Assembly (NCBI GenBank): GCA_030015575.1
Contig: JASDDO010000006.1
Coordinates: 206,031,632-206,095,631 of the forward strand
Direction: 5' to 3'
Origin: Agapanthus africanus
Taxonomy: Eukaryota > Streptophyta > Magnoliopsida > Asparagales > Amaryllidaceae
DNA length: 64,000 bases
A program made the position numbers and the translations under genes. Under the pieces are notes generated by a model. That model had not been told where the DNA came from and searched no databases. It saw only the letters and a program-made list of their open reading frames with translations. Of this stretch, positions 19,919 to 30,879 are shown one piece after another. Within the stretch, counting starts at the first letter, position 1, and each line of letters starts with the position of its first letter.

Positions 19919-22900
19919 ATGACTGGACTTAAGTTACTCCTAGATAAAAACAAACTGACAGGGCCAAACTACAAAGATTGGCTCAGGAATGTCAAGATAA
20001 CAATCACTTATGACAAGCTGGGGTATCTTCTTACCACCAAAGCTCCCCCTGTCCCTGGTCCAACTTCCAGCGTCGCGGATAAGGAAATCCGCAAGACTTG
20101 GGAGATTGATAGCGCGAAGGCCAAGTGCCTCCTTCTTGACTCGATGGACAACGAACATCAGAGGAGGCATGAGAATCTGGACATGGAGTCCATATTGCTT
20201 CATACAAAAGAACTGTATGGAGAGCAATCACGTATCGCAAGATACGAAGCGTCGAAAAAATTGTTTTCGACAAGAATGGCCGTCGGATCATCAGTAGCCG
20301 AGCACGTGCTAAAGATGATCGGCTACATTGAGGAGCTCGCTGACCTAGGGATCACATTGGAGAGTGAGCTATATACGGATATAGTTCTCCAGTCCCTTCC
20401 TTCCACTTACGCCCAGTTTATAATGAACTTCAACCTACAAGAAAAGGAGGTTGAACTTTCAGAGCTCCTCAACCTGCTGAGGAGCGCAGAGGGCACCCTA
20501 CAGAAAGGTAGGAAAACATCCACTTTGTTTGTAGGAGGATCATCTTCTTCTAGGTCCAAGGCGAAAGCCAAGGGAAAGAAGAAGAAAGCCCCCGCCAAAC
20601 CAAGGGGCGGTGTTAGTAAAGTGGATACGAAGGGAAAAGGTAAAGCAACAAAGATAGCGGGGAAGCTTGTGGATAAGGAAGAATGCTTCTTTTGTCATAA
20701 GAAAGGACACTGGAAGAATGATTGCAGGGCCTGGAAGGCCAGAACACAGGAATTGAAGCAGGTTGCAGCTTCAGCTTCAGGTGTGTATGTTATTGAAAAC
20801 TGTCTTTCTATAAACTCTACTTCCTGGGTATTGGATACCGGATCAGGATCTCATATCTGTAATTCTTTGCAGGCGTTGAGAAACCGTAGTGTTTTGAAAG
20901 CAGGTGACATGACCCTCAGAGTTGCAAACGGAGCTAGCATGGATGCTAAGGCCGTGGGGGACTATCACCTTGGAATGTCAGATGGACATGTTTTGGTTTT
21001 GCGTAATTGCTTTTTTGTACCCAACGCAACTTGTAATATCATTTCTGTATCTTTATTTTCTAAAGAAGGTTATGAATTTGCGTTTGTAAGTAATGTTGTA
21101 AACATTCGCCTTAATCAAGTTTTGATTGGGTCAGGTACTTTGAGTAATGGTATATACGTGTTAAACCAACCACAGATTTTTAATGTCCAGAATACACACA
21201 AAAGAAAGTCTCCAGAAATAAATCAGACTTTCTTATGGCATTGTAGATTGGGTCACATCAATGAGAGAAGGTTGACGAAGTTACATACAGAAGGGTATTT
21301 GAATGCGTTCGAATATCGGTCGTATGCCACTTGTCAATCCTGTCTCAAAGGAAAGATGACAAAGACTCCGTTTACTGGACATGGAGAAAGAGCGAGCGAG
21401 CTCTTGGGACTCGTACACAGTGACGTGTGCGGTCCAATGTCTACACATGCCCGAAGCGGACATTCTTACTTCATTACTTTTACGGATGACTTCTCAAGGT
21501 ACGGTTATGTCTTCTTAATGAAACATAAGTCCGAGGCCTTTGGAAAATTCCAGGAGTATAAGAATGAAGTAGAGAAACAGACCGGCAAAAGTATTAAGAT
21601 TCTAAGATCGGATCGAGGTGGAGAATACTTAAGTGCCGAGTTCCTGGACTATTTAAAAGAGAACGGAATTCTCTCTCAACTTACTCCTCCTTACACCCCG
21701 CAACATAACGGTGTATCGGAGAGACGGAACCGCACCCTATTGGATATGGTGCGGTCCATGATGAGTAATGCTGAGTTGCCGCGATCATTCTGGGGATATG
21801 CGCTAGAATCAGCCGCATACCTTTTGAACCGAGTTCCGACTAAGACTGTGCCTTCCACACCATATGAAATGTGGTGTGGGAAGAGACCCTATCTTAAGCA
21901 CATTAAGACATGGGGATGTCCGGCTTTTGTCAAAAAGCAGCATGCGGACAAGCTCGAGGCACGCTCAGTACAGTGCAAGTTTGTGGGGTATCCAAAGAAC
22001 TCAAAAGGATATTTCTTCTACTGTGAAGAGGAACAAAAAGTTCTTGTTTCTCGTCATGCCTACTTCTTGGAAACTGAGTTTTTGGAAAACCAGATAAGTG
22101 GGAGCACAGTAGAACTGGAAGAAGTTCTAGAACCACAGACTGTTACTGAAAATTTGGTGGAACCAGAGGGTTCAACAGAACAGGACATTCCTACGCCGCT
22201 CCGCAGAAGTAGTAGGCAGTCTCATCCGCCAGAGAGATACTACGATTTTCTCATAGACGGGGATAGAGAGGATTGCATCATAGATTATGATGAGCCTACT
22301 AGCTTCCAGCAGGCCGTTCAGAGCGTTGACTCAGTGAAATGGCTGGATGCAATGCGGACCGAAATGGAGTCCATGTACACCAACAAGGTATGGACGTTGG
22401 ACATTGCTCCAGACGGGGTAAAACCCGTAGGATGCAAGTGGATCTTCAAAAGGAAGATTGGTGTAGATGGACAGGTTGAGACCTATAAAGCTAGGCTGGT
22501 AGCAAAGGGTTTTCGTCAAAGACCTGGCTTGGACTATGACGAAACCTTTTCTCCAGTAGCCATGCTGAAATCCATTCGGATCCTTCTTGCCATTGCTGCC
22601 TTCCACGATTATGAGATTTGGCAAATGGACGTAAAGACAGCTTTTCTAAATGGAAATTTAGAGGAGTGTGTCTATATGGACCAGCCAGAGGGTTTAATTC
22701 AGAGTGGGAGCAGCGGAAAGGTGTGCAAGTTGCTTAAGTCCATCTATGGACTAAAGCAGGCATCGCGGAGTTGGAACATCTGCTTTGATGAGACAGTCAA
22801 AGAATTTGGCTTTATCAAAAATCCAGATGAACCATGCATCTATAGTAGATTTGTAGCGAGAACTGCAGTATTCCTCGTTTTATACGTGGATGACATTCTC

Positions 22901-23869
22901 TTAATAGGAAATGACATTCCTATGCTACAATCTGTCAAGGGGTTCTTGTCGCACAGGTTCTCCATGAAAGACCTGGGTGATGCCTCATACATCCTGGGGA
23001 TCCGGATCCATCGTGATAGATCCAAGAGGATATTAGGACTTTCACAGTCCAGGTACATCGACACCATAGTGAAGAGATTCAGTATGGAAGATTCCAAGCG
23101 CGGTAACCTACCGGCTTGTCACGGGATCACCCTCTCTAAAGAGATGTCTCCCAAGACTGATTTGGAGAGGGATCGCATGTCTATTATACCCTACGCTTCT
23201 GCGGTAGGCTCTATAATGTATGCGATATTGTGTACCAGACCGGATGTAGCTTATGCACTAAGTGTGGTAAGCCGGTATCAGTCAAACCCTGGGGAGAAAC
23301 ACTGGATAGCGGTAAAGAACATTCTCAAGTACCTGAGAAGGACTAAGGAGATGTTCTTGGTGTATGGCGGAAAAGACCTCCAGATCGAGGCCTTTGCTGA
23401 CTCCAGCTTCCAGAGTGACAAGGATGATTCCAAGTCCATGTCGGGCTTTGTCTTTACCCTCAATGGAGGGGCGGTGTGTTGGAAGAGCTCCAAACAGGAA
23501 ACCGTTGCAGACTCGACGATGGAAGCGGAATACATCGCTGCATCTGATGCCACAAAAGAAGCTGTCTGGATGAGGAAGTTCTTGAAAGAACTTCAGGTGG
23601 TTCCGTCCATTGTTGATCCAATACCTCTGTATTGCGACAACAACGGGGCTATAGCTTTAGCGAAGGAACCCAGGTCCCATCAGAGATCCAGGCACATCTT
23701 GAGGCGGTATCACCTGATCAGGGAGATCGTGGATCGCAAGGAGATCGAGGTTCGGAGAGTTGCTTCAAAAGACAACACTGCAGATCCATTCACCAAGGCC
23801 CTGCCCCAGACTAAGTTCGAGCGGTTGATCGAGATGATAGGTCTTCGATACGCCAGTACATGGTCTTAG
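19919..23869 (+). CDS. E4 gag-pol polyprotein, intact
   Basis: 1316 residues. The ATG at 19919 (MTGLKLLL) is chosen because the same start is seen in E2 and E5; the in-frame TTG upstream lies in the acceptor-like tract. Gag occupies about 1-290, with GPNYKDWLRN near the start, a lysine-rich stretch and a zinc knuckle (C256, C259, H264, C269). Protease has DTG at 306-308. Integrase has an HHCC zinc-binding region (H441, H446, then CQSC) and D502, D565, E601 with exactly 35 residues between the last two. RT has YVDD at 989-992. RNase H has D1161, E1202 and D1240. Order and length are those of Ty1/copia elements. It packages the RNA, copies it in cytoplasmic particles and integrates the cDNA in the nucleus. 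No frameshift separates gag from pol, so the Gag:Pol ratio must be set another way. Confidence 0.97.
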   Translation: MTGLKLLLDKNKLTGPNYKDWLRNVKITITYDKLGYLLTTKAPPVPGPTSSVADKEIRKTWEIDSAKAKCLLLDSMDNEHQRRHENLDMESILLHTKELYGEQSRIARYEASKKLFSTRMAVGSSVAEHVLKMIGYIEELADLGITLESELYTDIVLQSLPSTYAQFIMNFNLQEKEVELSELLNLLRSAEGTLQKGRKTSTLFVGGSSSSRSKAKAKGKKKKAPAKPRGGVSKVDTKGKGKATKIAGKLVDKEECFFCHKKGHWKNDCRAWKARTQELKQVAASASGVYVIENCLSINSTSWVLDTGSGSHICNSLQALRNRSVLKAGDMTLRVANGASMDAKAVGDYHLGMSDGHVLVLRNCFFVPNATCNIISVSLFSKEGYEFAFVSNVVNIRLNQVLIGSGTLSNGIYVLNQPQIFNVQNTHKRKSPEINQTFLWHCRLGHINERRLTKLHTEGYLNAFEYRSYATCQSCLKGKMTKTPFTGHGERASELLGLVHSDVCGPMSTHARSGHSYFITFTDDFSRYGYVFLMKHKSEAFGKFQEYKNEVEKQTGKSIKILRSDRGGEYLSAEFLDYLKENGILSQLTPPYTPQHNGVSERRNRTLLDMVRSMMSNAELPRSFWGYALESAAYLLNRVPTKTVPSTPYEMWCGKRPYLKHIKTWGCPAFVKKQHADKLEARSVQCKFVGYPKNSKGYFFYCEEEQKVLVSRHAYFLETEFLENQISGSTVELEEVLEPQTVTENLVEPEGSTEQDIPTPLRRSSRQSHPPERYYDFLIDGDREDCIIDYDEPTSFQQAVQSVDSVKWLDAMRTEMESMYTNKVWTLDIAPDGVKPVGCKWIFKRKIGVDGQVETYKARLVAKGFRQRPGLDYDETFSPVAMLKSIRILLAIAAFHDYEIWQMDVKTAFLNGNLEECVYMDQPEGLIQSGSSGKVCKLLKSIYGLKQASRSWNICFDETVKEFGFIKNPDEPCIYSRFVARTAVFLVLYVDDILLIGNDIPMLQSVKGFLSHRFSMKDLGDASYILGIRIHRDRSKRILGLSQSRYIDTIVKRFSMEDSKRGNLPACHGITLSKEMSPKTDLERDRMSIIPYASAVGSIMYAILCTRPDVAYALSVVSRYQSNPGEKHWIAVKNILKYLRRTKEMFLVYGGKDLQIEAFADSSFQSDKDDSKSMSGFVFTLNGGAVCWKSSKQETVADSTMEAEYIAASDATKEAVWMRKFLKELQVVPSIVDPIPLYCDNNGAIALAKEPRSHQRSRHILRRYHLIREIVDRKEIEVRRVASKDNTADPFTKALPQTKFERLIEMIGLRYASTWS

Positions 23870-23872
23870 TGC

Positions 23873-23883
23873 AAGTGGGAGAT
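23873..23883 (+). other. E4 polypurine tract
   Basis: AAGTGGGAGAT, three bases after the gag-pol stop and directly against the 3' LTR. Confidence 0.88.
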
Positions 23884-25959
23884 TGTTAGTGTATATGCCC
23901 TAGAGGCCATTACTGTATCATACTAGTTTGTATATTACTTAATGGATGCTTGGGATATTCACCTTGTATATACAATCTTGCTCAAAATAGTAGTATGCTA
24001 CTTGGTTTGTCTCTACTTCAATGTGTACTTGTGTTTATTTTACTATATCACTTATACGCATTAGTGGAGCCCTTAGGATTTTTTGCTTGATTACCAGCGT
24101 TGTGATGGCAGTCACACTAGTGGGGGCTGGGTAATCTATAAGCACATCCTTATACAGGTCCCTAGTCGCAGGACTATCGAGACAGGGCATCGATACTCCG
24201 GAGTAGACTAGCGTATGCGCTTCTCATCCCAGTGTGGGAGATGGTCTGTCCCACAGCCATCAGTACGTCGTACTGGAGATAGTATACGGGTGCTCGTTGG
24301 GTTACGAGTACACTGGACAGGACTCGTCGGGAACTGAAAGGTTGGTATTATACCTATCGTCAGTCATCAGTTCCCAGGTGACATGAGTACAGCTTAGTCC
24401 GCTGACTTGACACTGGCACTTCGCCTCGAGTGTGTTCCCACTGCACTTTGATCACTACCCTACCACGGCTCAAAGGAGTCGTGCAAACAGGTGGTGGTTG
24501 GGTGCAGTCCCGAAGCACTTGGAGGCAGTGACGGTTAGACAGGATTCGTCTCTCCCGGTATTGGGGGTTGACATCGCGCTGTGTCTAGGAGAGCCATTAC
24601 ACGAGTAGTCCCTGGCCAGGGCAAACGAGATATACTGGTAGGTTTCCAGTGTTATCTCAGGGTGTTTTGGGCTTCGCTCCGGCACGACTTGTACCGCTAT
24701 TGGGGGACTGACGTTTACCGCCCCCTAGGCCCGCCATGCGATGTATCAGACGAACAGACCGGACTGTACGGAGACTGTCACATTCAGACTCAGTAGGAGT
24801 ACAGATGGGGTTTCACCTCGTCAGCCTTCTTGTCGACATCTACCTGGGGACCGTTACGCACAGCTAGTGCCGCTTGCGGTCTGTGGTTAAATCCACTGCC
24901 AGCGTAGTGTCGAGTCTTTAGAGTCCCACACAGAGGGTATTCGCCTCTGGGCAAAACAGAGTAGAGGTCGCATGGTTTTGCGACAGGGTTCGTTCTCATC
25001 CGCGCACTTGTGCACGTTTGGAGTCCGGACGGATATTGCCAGCGGGCTCTGGTTTGAGCCGGATACTGGTATATGATTTGGGGTTGCTTTTATCTCTCAG
25101 TATTCATGTTCCTCGGAACAAGGATGCAGGTGTGTATGCACAGTTATTTGAGGAAGAGGAAGAGGACTTTCATTAGGGTTTCGGAACGGGTGCGTATGCA
25201 CAGTTGACAGTCTTCTTTTTCCAAACCCTAATGGATTTGTATTATATCATTTAATAATATATAATAAAATGAAATTGTGTCATGGTTAGTTTTTGTTGAC
25301 TTGTTGACCATGGTTGAACTTTTGACCATTATCATTACAAAAGAAAGATGCTCTTGATTCTTGCATTTTCATTTAATGCTTGTAATGATATTGGTCATTC
25401 TAAAACTTTCCATCAACCTTTTCATTTTAATTATTATTATTTGATAATTCATTTTCTTTATGCATTATGGTTGCAAGAAAGGAAATGAGAGCTCATTATC
25501 TCATTTAGCTTCTCTCTCTTCATCTTCATCTTCTTCTTCCTCTAGCAAAGAGAAACCTTCTCATGTGTTGAGAATCCTCCTCTTTAAAAACAAAAGCAAC
25601 CCTTAGACACTCTCTACTCACTCTAGGATCAAGGGTTTAGCAAGCCGGCGATTCTAGTTCACTCCAAGTTCGAGAAAGAGCCCAAAGGTCGAGCCTTCGA
25701 GGTGGATCCATCTTCGACGGAAGAAGGCGACAAAGGAGAACCATCAACCTCTACAACAAAGTTTGAAGAAGAAGGAGTTCAAGTTTAGGTATAATCATCT
25801 TCATCCGAGTAGCTAAATCTCTTTAGCTAGTTTGCTAGTTTTAGTTTAGACAACGATCCCGACCTTGATTAGTCCATGTTGCCTCTTGCGATAAAAATTT
25901 GTTTTTTTATACCGTTTCCGCCTCCCCGTAAGAACCGGGGGTCGCAATATGGACTTACA
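23884..25959 (+). repeat. E4 3' LTR
   Basis: 2076 bases, the same length as the 5' LTR and differing at nine positions that I could find by eye. Followed directly by the GGATG duplication. Confidence 0.96.
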
Positions 25960-25964
25960 GGATG
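25960..25964. repeat. Target site duplication GGATG of E4 (right copy)
   Basis: Second copy of the GGATG duplication, continuous with E3 leader sequence. Confidence 0.92.
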
Positions 25965-26550
25965 ATGTCACCATCGATGTATATTATTTACTTTTCCGAA
26001 TTAGCATACACCCAAGGTTGGGAGCATAAGTATCCGGGTTCTAGAGTCTAGTGGGAGACCATCTCGAGGAGTCGAGATCGGGTCTCCTAACTTTAGAATT
26101 GGTAGGGTTGCTTGCCGCTCTCGTTGTGGTCTAGGGATGTAGGTTCGGCTATTCGTCGCGACTGTTGAATCCGTGTTTTTTACTGGCTTAATTTAAAACA
26201 CGGAAATCCTAGTATATTCAATATATCATATGTTATCTTCTGCTGCTGATATTTTGTGATGTGATCACTTTATATGCGTAAGACGAATGCTTTATTATTA
26301 TATATATGATATATAATAAACATTGCTTATGTTTTTCACCCGCGCTAGTCCCGCCCCACTATATCGTTAGTTAAGTAACCTAACTGTGCATAACGGGACA
26401 CTGTGGCGAATGCGGATGGCATAAGCGTACGTTGTATTTTCATTTCTTCTGTGATGCTTAGGAAGAATAAACGATGAGACTTCATTAATGAGATTAATGA
26501 AAAGAAAAGAAACCTAAAAGATGTTGTAGAATCAAATTTTCAAAAAGGGT

Positions 26551-26812
26551 AGCTCTAGTTTTTCTTTGCATAGCGGTATTCCTTGTAGAATATCCAGCAC
26601 CTTATTCTATATGGAAAGAGTCGAGATCCCTTCACTGGGAGTGACCACTTTAGCGAAACTAGATGCTACAACCCACTCGGTTTTGTCTTTTGATTGCTTC
26701 TTTAGTTCTTGCTTTGCATAGTGGTATTTGTGAAATATCCTGCACCTTATTCGATAAGAAAATGGCCGAGATCCCTTCACCGGGAGTGACTTCTTTAGAA
26801 AAACTAGAAAAA
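26551..26812 (+). repeat. E3 duplicated leader unit (two copies)
   Basis: Two direct copies of about 125 bases sharing GCAAAGCAA-like, AATATCC...CACCTTATTC and GATCCCTTCAC blocks. They correspond to the pairs in E1, E5 and E7. Confidence 0.6.
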
Positions 26813-26947
26813 GCCTAAAAAACACTCATTTTCAAAATCACTCGATTCTACAATGATATCAAGTTCATTACACAAAAGGTTTTCTTAAAAACCAGTCGTA
26901 GCCCTCCGTCATTTCAGATAAGGACTATTTAGTATTCGTGCTGCGTT

Positions 26948-27142
26948 TGTTGGCCTTTGTCAAGGCGTAGTGTGCGGTAGCTGACTAGTGCTTATCTGCA
27001 TAAGCATGTGATGATATTAGATTAGGGTAGTCGTACGACCTTGTTGGCCTTTGTCAAGGGCCGTGCGGGTAGGTTTAATTCAATCATGAAATGACAAGTT
27101 GAACTTAGTTAGCATCCTATGATTTGTTAGCCTTTGTCAAGG
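26948..27142 (+). promoter_or_regulatory. E3 three-hairpin array, loop triplet TTT
   Basis: Copies at 26948-26965, 27042-27059 and 27125-27142. Loops are CTTT in all three, within TTGGC/GTCAA; the last copy has TTAGC, giving one mismatch. Outer stems CTGCG/CGTAG and CCTATGA/TCATAGG differ from those of E4 by paired changes. The array ends 449 nt before the gag ATG. Confidence 0.75.
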
Positions 27143-27591
27143 TCATAGGAGGTTAGGGGAAAGAAGTATTATCGGGAATTTCAAGTGTTGAAATTTACAA
27201 TGAGATTGCATAACTTCTATGAGATAGTTTGATCCCAATACCCACTGCGAGTAATATTTACTCCTGGGAGAGTTTTACACATCACAATTAACCGATCAAA
27301 TAGGTGTCTAGAAAGGTGTTAATGGGGTTACGCCCCTGGGAAAACGATGTTTATTTTAATTAGGTCCGTGCGAAAGCACGGGGAACCTCCCTCAAAGTAC
27401 CGACACTGACCTGGCTTAAAGGTTGACGAACTTGTAAGGTGTAATTAATCCCGGCTAGTCTTACCTTTTAGTGTTTGAAGGAAGATTTGATAAAAACAGT
27501 GGGAACCATCCCGATTAGATAAGATAATAACCAATCTAATCTTGAAAGAGCATACGCTAAATGTTTTCTTCTTTCTCTCCAAGTAGAGACT

Positions 27592-27822
27592 ATGTCAGGC
27601 CTTAATCAAGATAATAATATGGATGTATTGACCGAACTCGCTTGTTATACTGAGCTGGGGAACGTTGGTTCTGCTCCAACTTATAATTGTTATAAGTCCG
27701 AGCAGGAAATAGGGGAATATTCGGAATCCCACGCCACCCAAACGAAGAATGAGCATGTTGATACATCTTCTTTGGGTGTGTTAGTTACCAAGAACTGTTT
27801 CTCAGTACACTCTACGTCCTGA
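27592..27822 (+). pseudogene. E3 truncated gag remnant
   Basis: An open frame of 76 residues starting MSGLNQDNN and ending just before protease. The first few residues correspond to the start of Gag. The remainder corresponds only to its last part, and the zinc-knuckle Cys/His residues are gone (EIGEYSES where E4 has KGHWKNDC). The capsid region is absent. The frame closes at TGA in place of the Trp before VLDTR. The same shortened architecture in E1 and E7 shows the deletion is ancestral. It cannot form particles itself; if it moved, it used Gag from relatives (inference). Confidence 0.8.
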
Positions 27823-30800
27823 GTATTAGATACCAGACCAGGATCCCAGATATGTAATATGTTACTTGGGCTAAGCAAAGGTAGAGAACTGGGAATAGGT
27901 CATCATTCTCTAAAAGTAGGGAATGGTGCAAGTGTTGCAGCCAAAGCAGTTGTTGAATATCACCTTGTATTGCCAAATAGGAGTACTTTGATTTTGAACG
28001 AATGTTATTACGTGCCCTCTATGATATGCAATTTAATATCAATTTCTTTATTAGATAAAGAAGGATGCAACTTTGTAGTATTGAATAATGTTATAAACAT
28101 TTACCTAAATCAAATGTTGATTGGGTTTGGTGTGTTATGTAACGGTTCATATGTTCTGAATCAAAACAAAGTTCATAACTTACGAAACACCCACAAGAGG
28201 AAGAATTCAGAAATGAACGAATCCTTCTTGTGGCAATGTAGACTGGGTCATATCAATGTGACACGACTAGCTAAGTTACATAAGAATAGATATTTGACTC
28301 CGTTCGAATTATCATCTTATGAAACTTGCCATTCATGTCTCAAAGGCAAGATGACCAAAACTCCATTTACTGAACACGGAGAAAGAGTTACGGAACTCTT
28401 GGGACTGATACATTGTGATGTTTGCGGTCCCATGTCTACACATGTCAGGAATGGTTCCTCATACTTCATTACATTCACTGACGATCTCTCAAGATATGGA
28501 CACATGTTCCTGTTGAAACACATGTCTGAAGCTTTTAAGAAAATCAAAGAATATAAGCATGAAGTCGAGACCCAGACGGGTAAAAGTATTAAAATCCTAC
28601 GATCTGAGCGGGGAGGAGAATACTTGTGCAATGAGTTCCTGGACTATTTAAAAGAGAATGTGATTCTCTCTTAGCTTACTCCTCCGTATACACCAAAGCA
28701 CAATGGTGTATCATAGCGGAGGAATCGCACCCTATTGGATATGGTGCGCTCTATGATGAGTACCGCTGAGTTACCTATTTCCTTTTGGGGTTATGCGCTT
28801 GAGACAGCAGTGTACCTATTGAATCAAGTCCCATCTAAATCTTTACCTACCACACCATATGAGATATGGAGTGGGAAGAGACCATGTCTTAAACGAGTTA
28901 AGATATGGGGTTGTCCGGCCTATGTCAAATGACAAAATCCGGACAAACTCGAGGCACGATCTGTTCTTTGCAAGTTTGTGGGATATCCCAAACATTCACA
29001 TAGATATCTTTTCTACCACAGCGAGGAACAAAAGGTGTTTGTTTCTCGGCATGCCACCTTTTTAGAAAAGGAATTTCTTGCGAAAGAAATTAGTGGCCTT
29101 GAGGTAGAACTGGAAGATGTTCCAGCAGCACAAACTACGACAAAAGATTTAATGGAACCAGAGGATTCGATAGTTCCCAACGAACCTCAGCCTCTCCGCC
29201 AATCTAGTAGGGTTCCTCATCCACCTGAAAGATACTACGGTTTTCTCATAGACGGTGGGAGTGATGATTGCATCATGGAAGATGATTACCTAAGTAGCTT
29301 CGAACTGGCCATCACGAGTGGGGACTCTATGAAATGGCTGGATGCAATGCGATCTGAGATGGAATCCATGTACACCAACAACGTTTGGACTTTGGAAGAT
29401 GCTCCTGAAGGGGTAAAACCCATCGGGAGCAAGTGGATCTGCAATAAAAAACTTGGTGTAGATGGAAAAGTTGAGACTTTCAAAGCTAGACTTGTTGCAA
29501 AAGGTTTTCGTCAACGACCAGGTGTGGATTATGATGAAAACTTTTTCTCCAGTGGCTATGCTTAAGTCCATCTGGATCCTACTTGCCATCGCTGCATACC
29601 ATGACTACAAAATCTGGCAAATGGATGTTAAGACCGCCTTATTAAATGGTGATTTAGAAGAGATCGTGTACATGACTCAGCCAGAGGGCTTCATGGACAT
29701 TGGGAGCAGCGGGAAGGTGTGCAACCTGCTTAAATCCATCTACGGGTTGAAGCAGGCATCGTAGAGTTGGAACATCTGTTTTGATGTGGTAGTCAAAGAG
29801 TTTGACTTCATCAAAAACGTTGATGAACCTTGTATATACAAGAAGGTGGCAGAGAGTAAGGTTGTCTTCCTCGTATTGTACGTGGATGACATAATCTTGA
29901 TAGAAAATGATGTTCCTATGCTGCACTCGGTCAAGCTCTTCTTATCATAAAGATTCTCAATGAAAGATCTAGGTGATGCAACCTACATCTTAGGGATTAA
30001 GATCTACAGAGATAGATCTAAACAGATACTGGGATTGTCCTAATCTAGGTATATAGACACCATACTAAAGAGGTTTAGATTGGATGATTCCAAGCGTGGG
30101 AATTTACCCACGATCACAGGACCCACTCTCTCCAAAGAGATGTCTCCTAAGACTGATTTGGAGAGAGCTCGCATGCAAGGGATACCCTATGCTTCGGCAA
30201 TAGGCTCTATCATTTACGTGATCTTATGTACCAGACCCGATGTAGCATACTCACTAAGTGTAGTAAGTAGGTATCAAGCAGATCCAGGAGAGAATCACTG
30301 GACAACTGTGAAGAACATTCTTAAGTACTTGAGAAAGACTAAAGAGATGTTCTTGGTGTATGGTAACAGAGAATTCCATGTGGAGTTCTTTACCGATTCG
30401 AGCTTCCAGAGTGATAAGGATGGCTCTAAGTCGGTCTCGGAATTTTTATTTACCCTCAATAGAGGGGCGGTTTGTTTGAAGAGTTCCAAGCCGGAAACCA
30501 TGGCAGACTCGACGATGGAGGCTGAATACATCACTGCCAACGATGCTGCCAAAGAGGCTGTCTTGATAAAGAAGTTCATAACCGAACTTGGTGTGGTTCT
30601 GTCCATCGAGCATCCAATACCTTTGTATTGTGATAACAATGGAGCTGTAGCTTTGGCCAAGAAACCAAGGTCCCATTAGCGATCCAGGCATATTCTGAGA
30701 CAGTATCACCTAATCTGGGAGATAGTTAATCGCCGGGAGATTGGCGTCAGGAGAGTTGACACGAAGAACAATACAGCGGATCCACTCAAAAAGGCCATAC

Positions 30801-30865
30801 CCCATATACAATTTGAGAGACTCTTCGGGATGTTGGGTATAAGATACTACAACAACTGGCCTTAG
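27823..30865 (+). pseudogene. E3 pol, broken by stops and a frameshift
   Basis: Homologous to E4 protease through RNase H. Protease reads VLDTRPGSQ, with the catalytic D kept but the DTG glycine changed to Arg. Integrase keeps LWQCRLGH (first His lost) and SERGGEY where E4 has SDRGGEY, so a catalytic Asp is lost. Stops fall at about 28672, 28713, 28930, 29761, 29947, 30040 and 30676, and a one-base insertion near 29542 shifts frame inside RT. YVDD of RT and FTDSS, EAEY and CDNN of RNase H remain readable. Clearly dead, but the order of domains is intact. Confidence 0.88.
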
Positions 30866-30868
30866 TGC

Positions 30869-30879
30869 AAGTGGGAGAT
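30869..30879 (+). other. E3 polypurine tract
   Basis: AAGTGGGAGAT directly against the 3' LTR. Confidence 0.85.

Larger units (their letters stand above)
15810..25959 (+). mobile_element. E4: intact, young Ty1/copia element
   Basis: A 10150-base element with matching TSDs, two 2076-base LTRs, PBS, leader, one uninterrupted gag-pol frame and PPT. By eye I find nine substitutions and no length difference between its LTRs, so it is the youngest datable insertion in the window. Every catalytic motif expected of a copia polyprotein is present. It is a sister of E2 but inserted independently, at a different point and in opposite orientation. It may be capable of transposing; that is inference from intactness only. 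Confidence 0.97.
25965..27591 (+). other. E3 leader, part downstream of E4
   Basis: Continues the leader broken at 15809 and matches the E1 leader (2007-378, reverse strand). It holds a palindrome near 26363-26385, a duplicated unit (26551-26812), the hairpin array (26948-27142) and an acceptor-like tract ending AAGTAG at 27586, five bases before the gag ATG. Confidence 0.78.
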
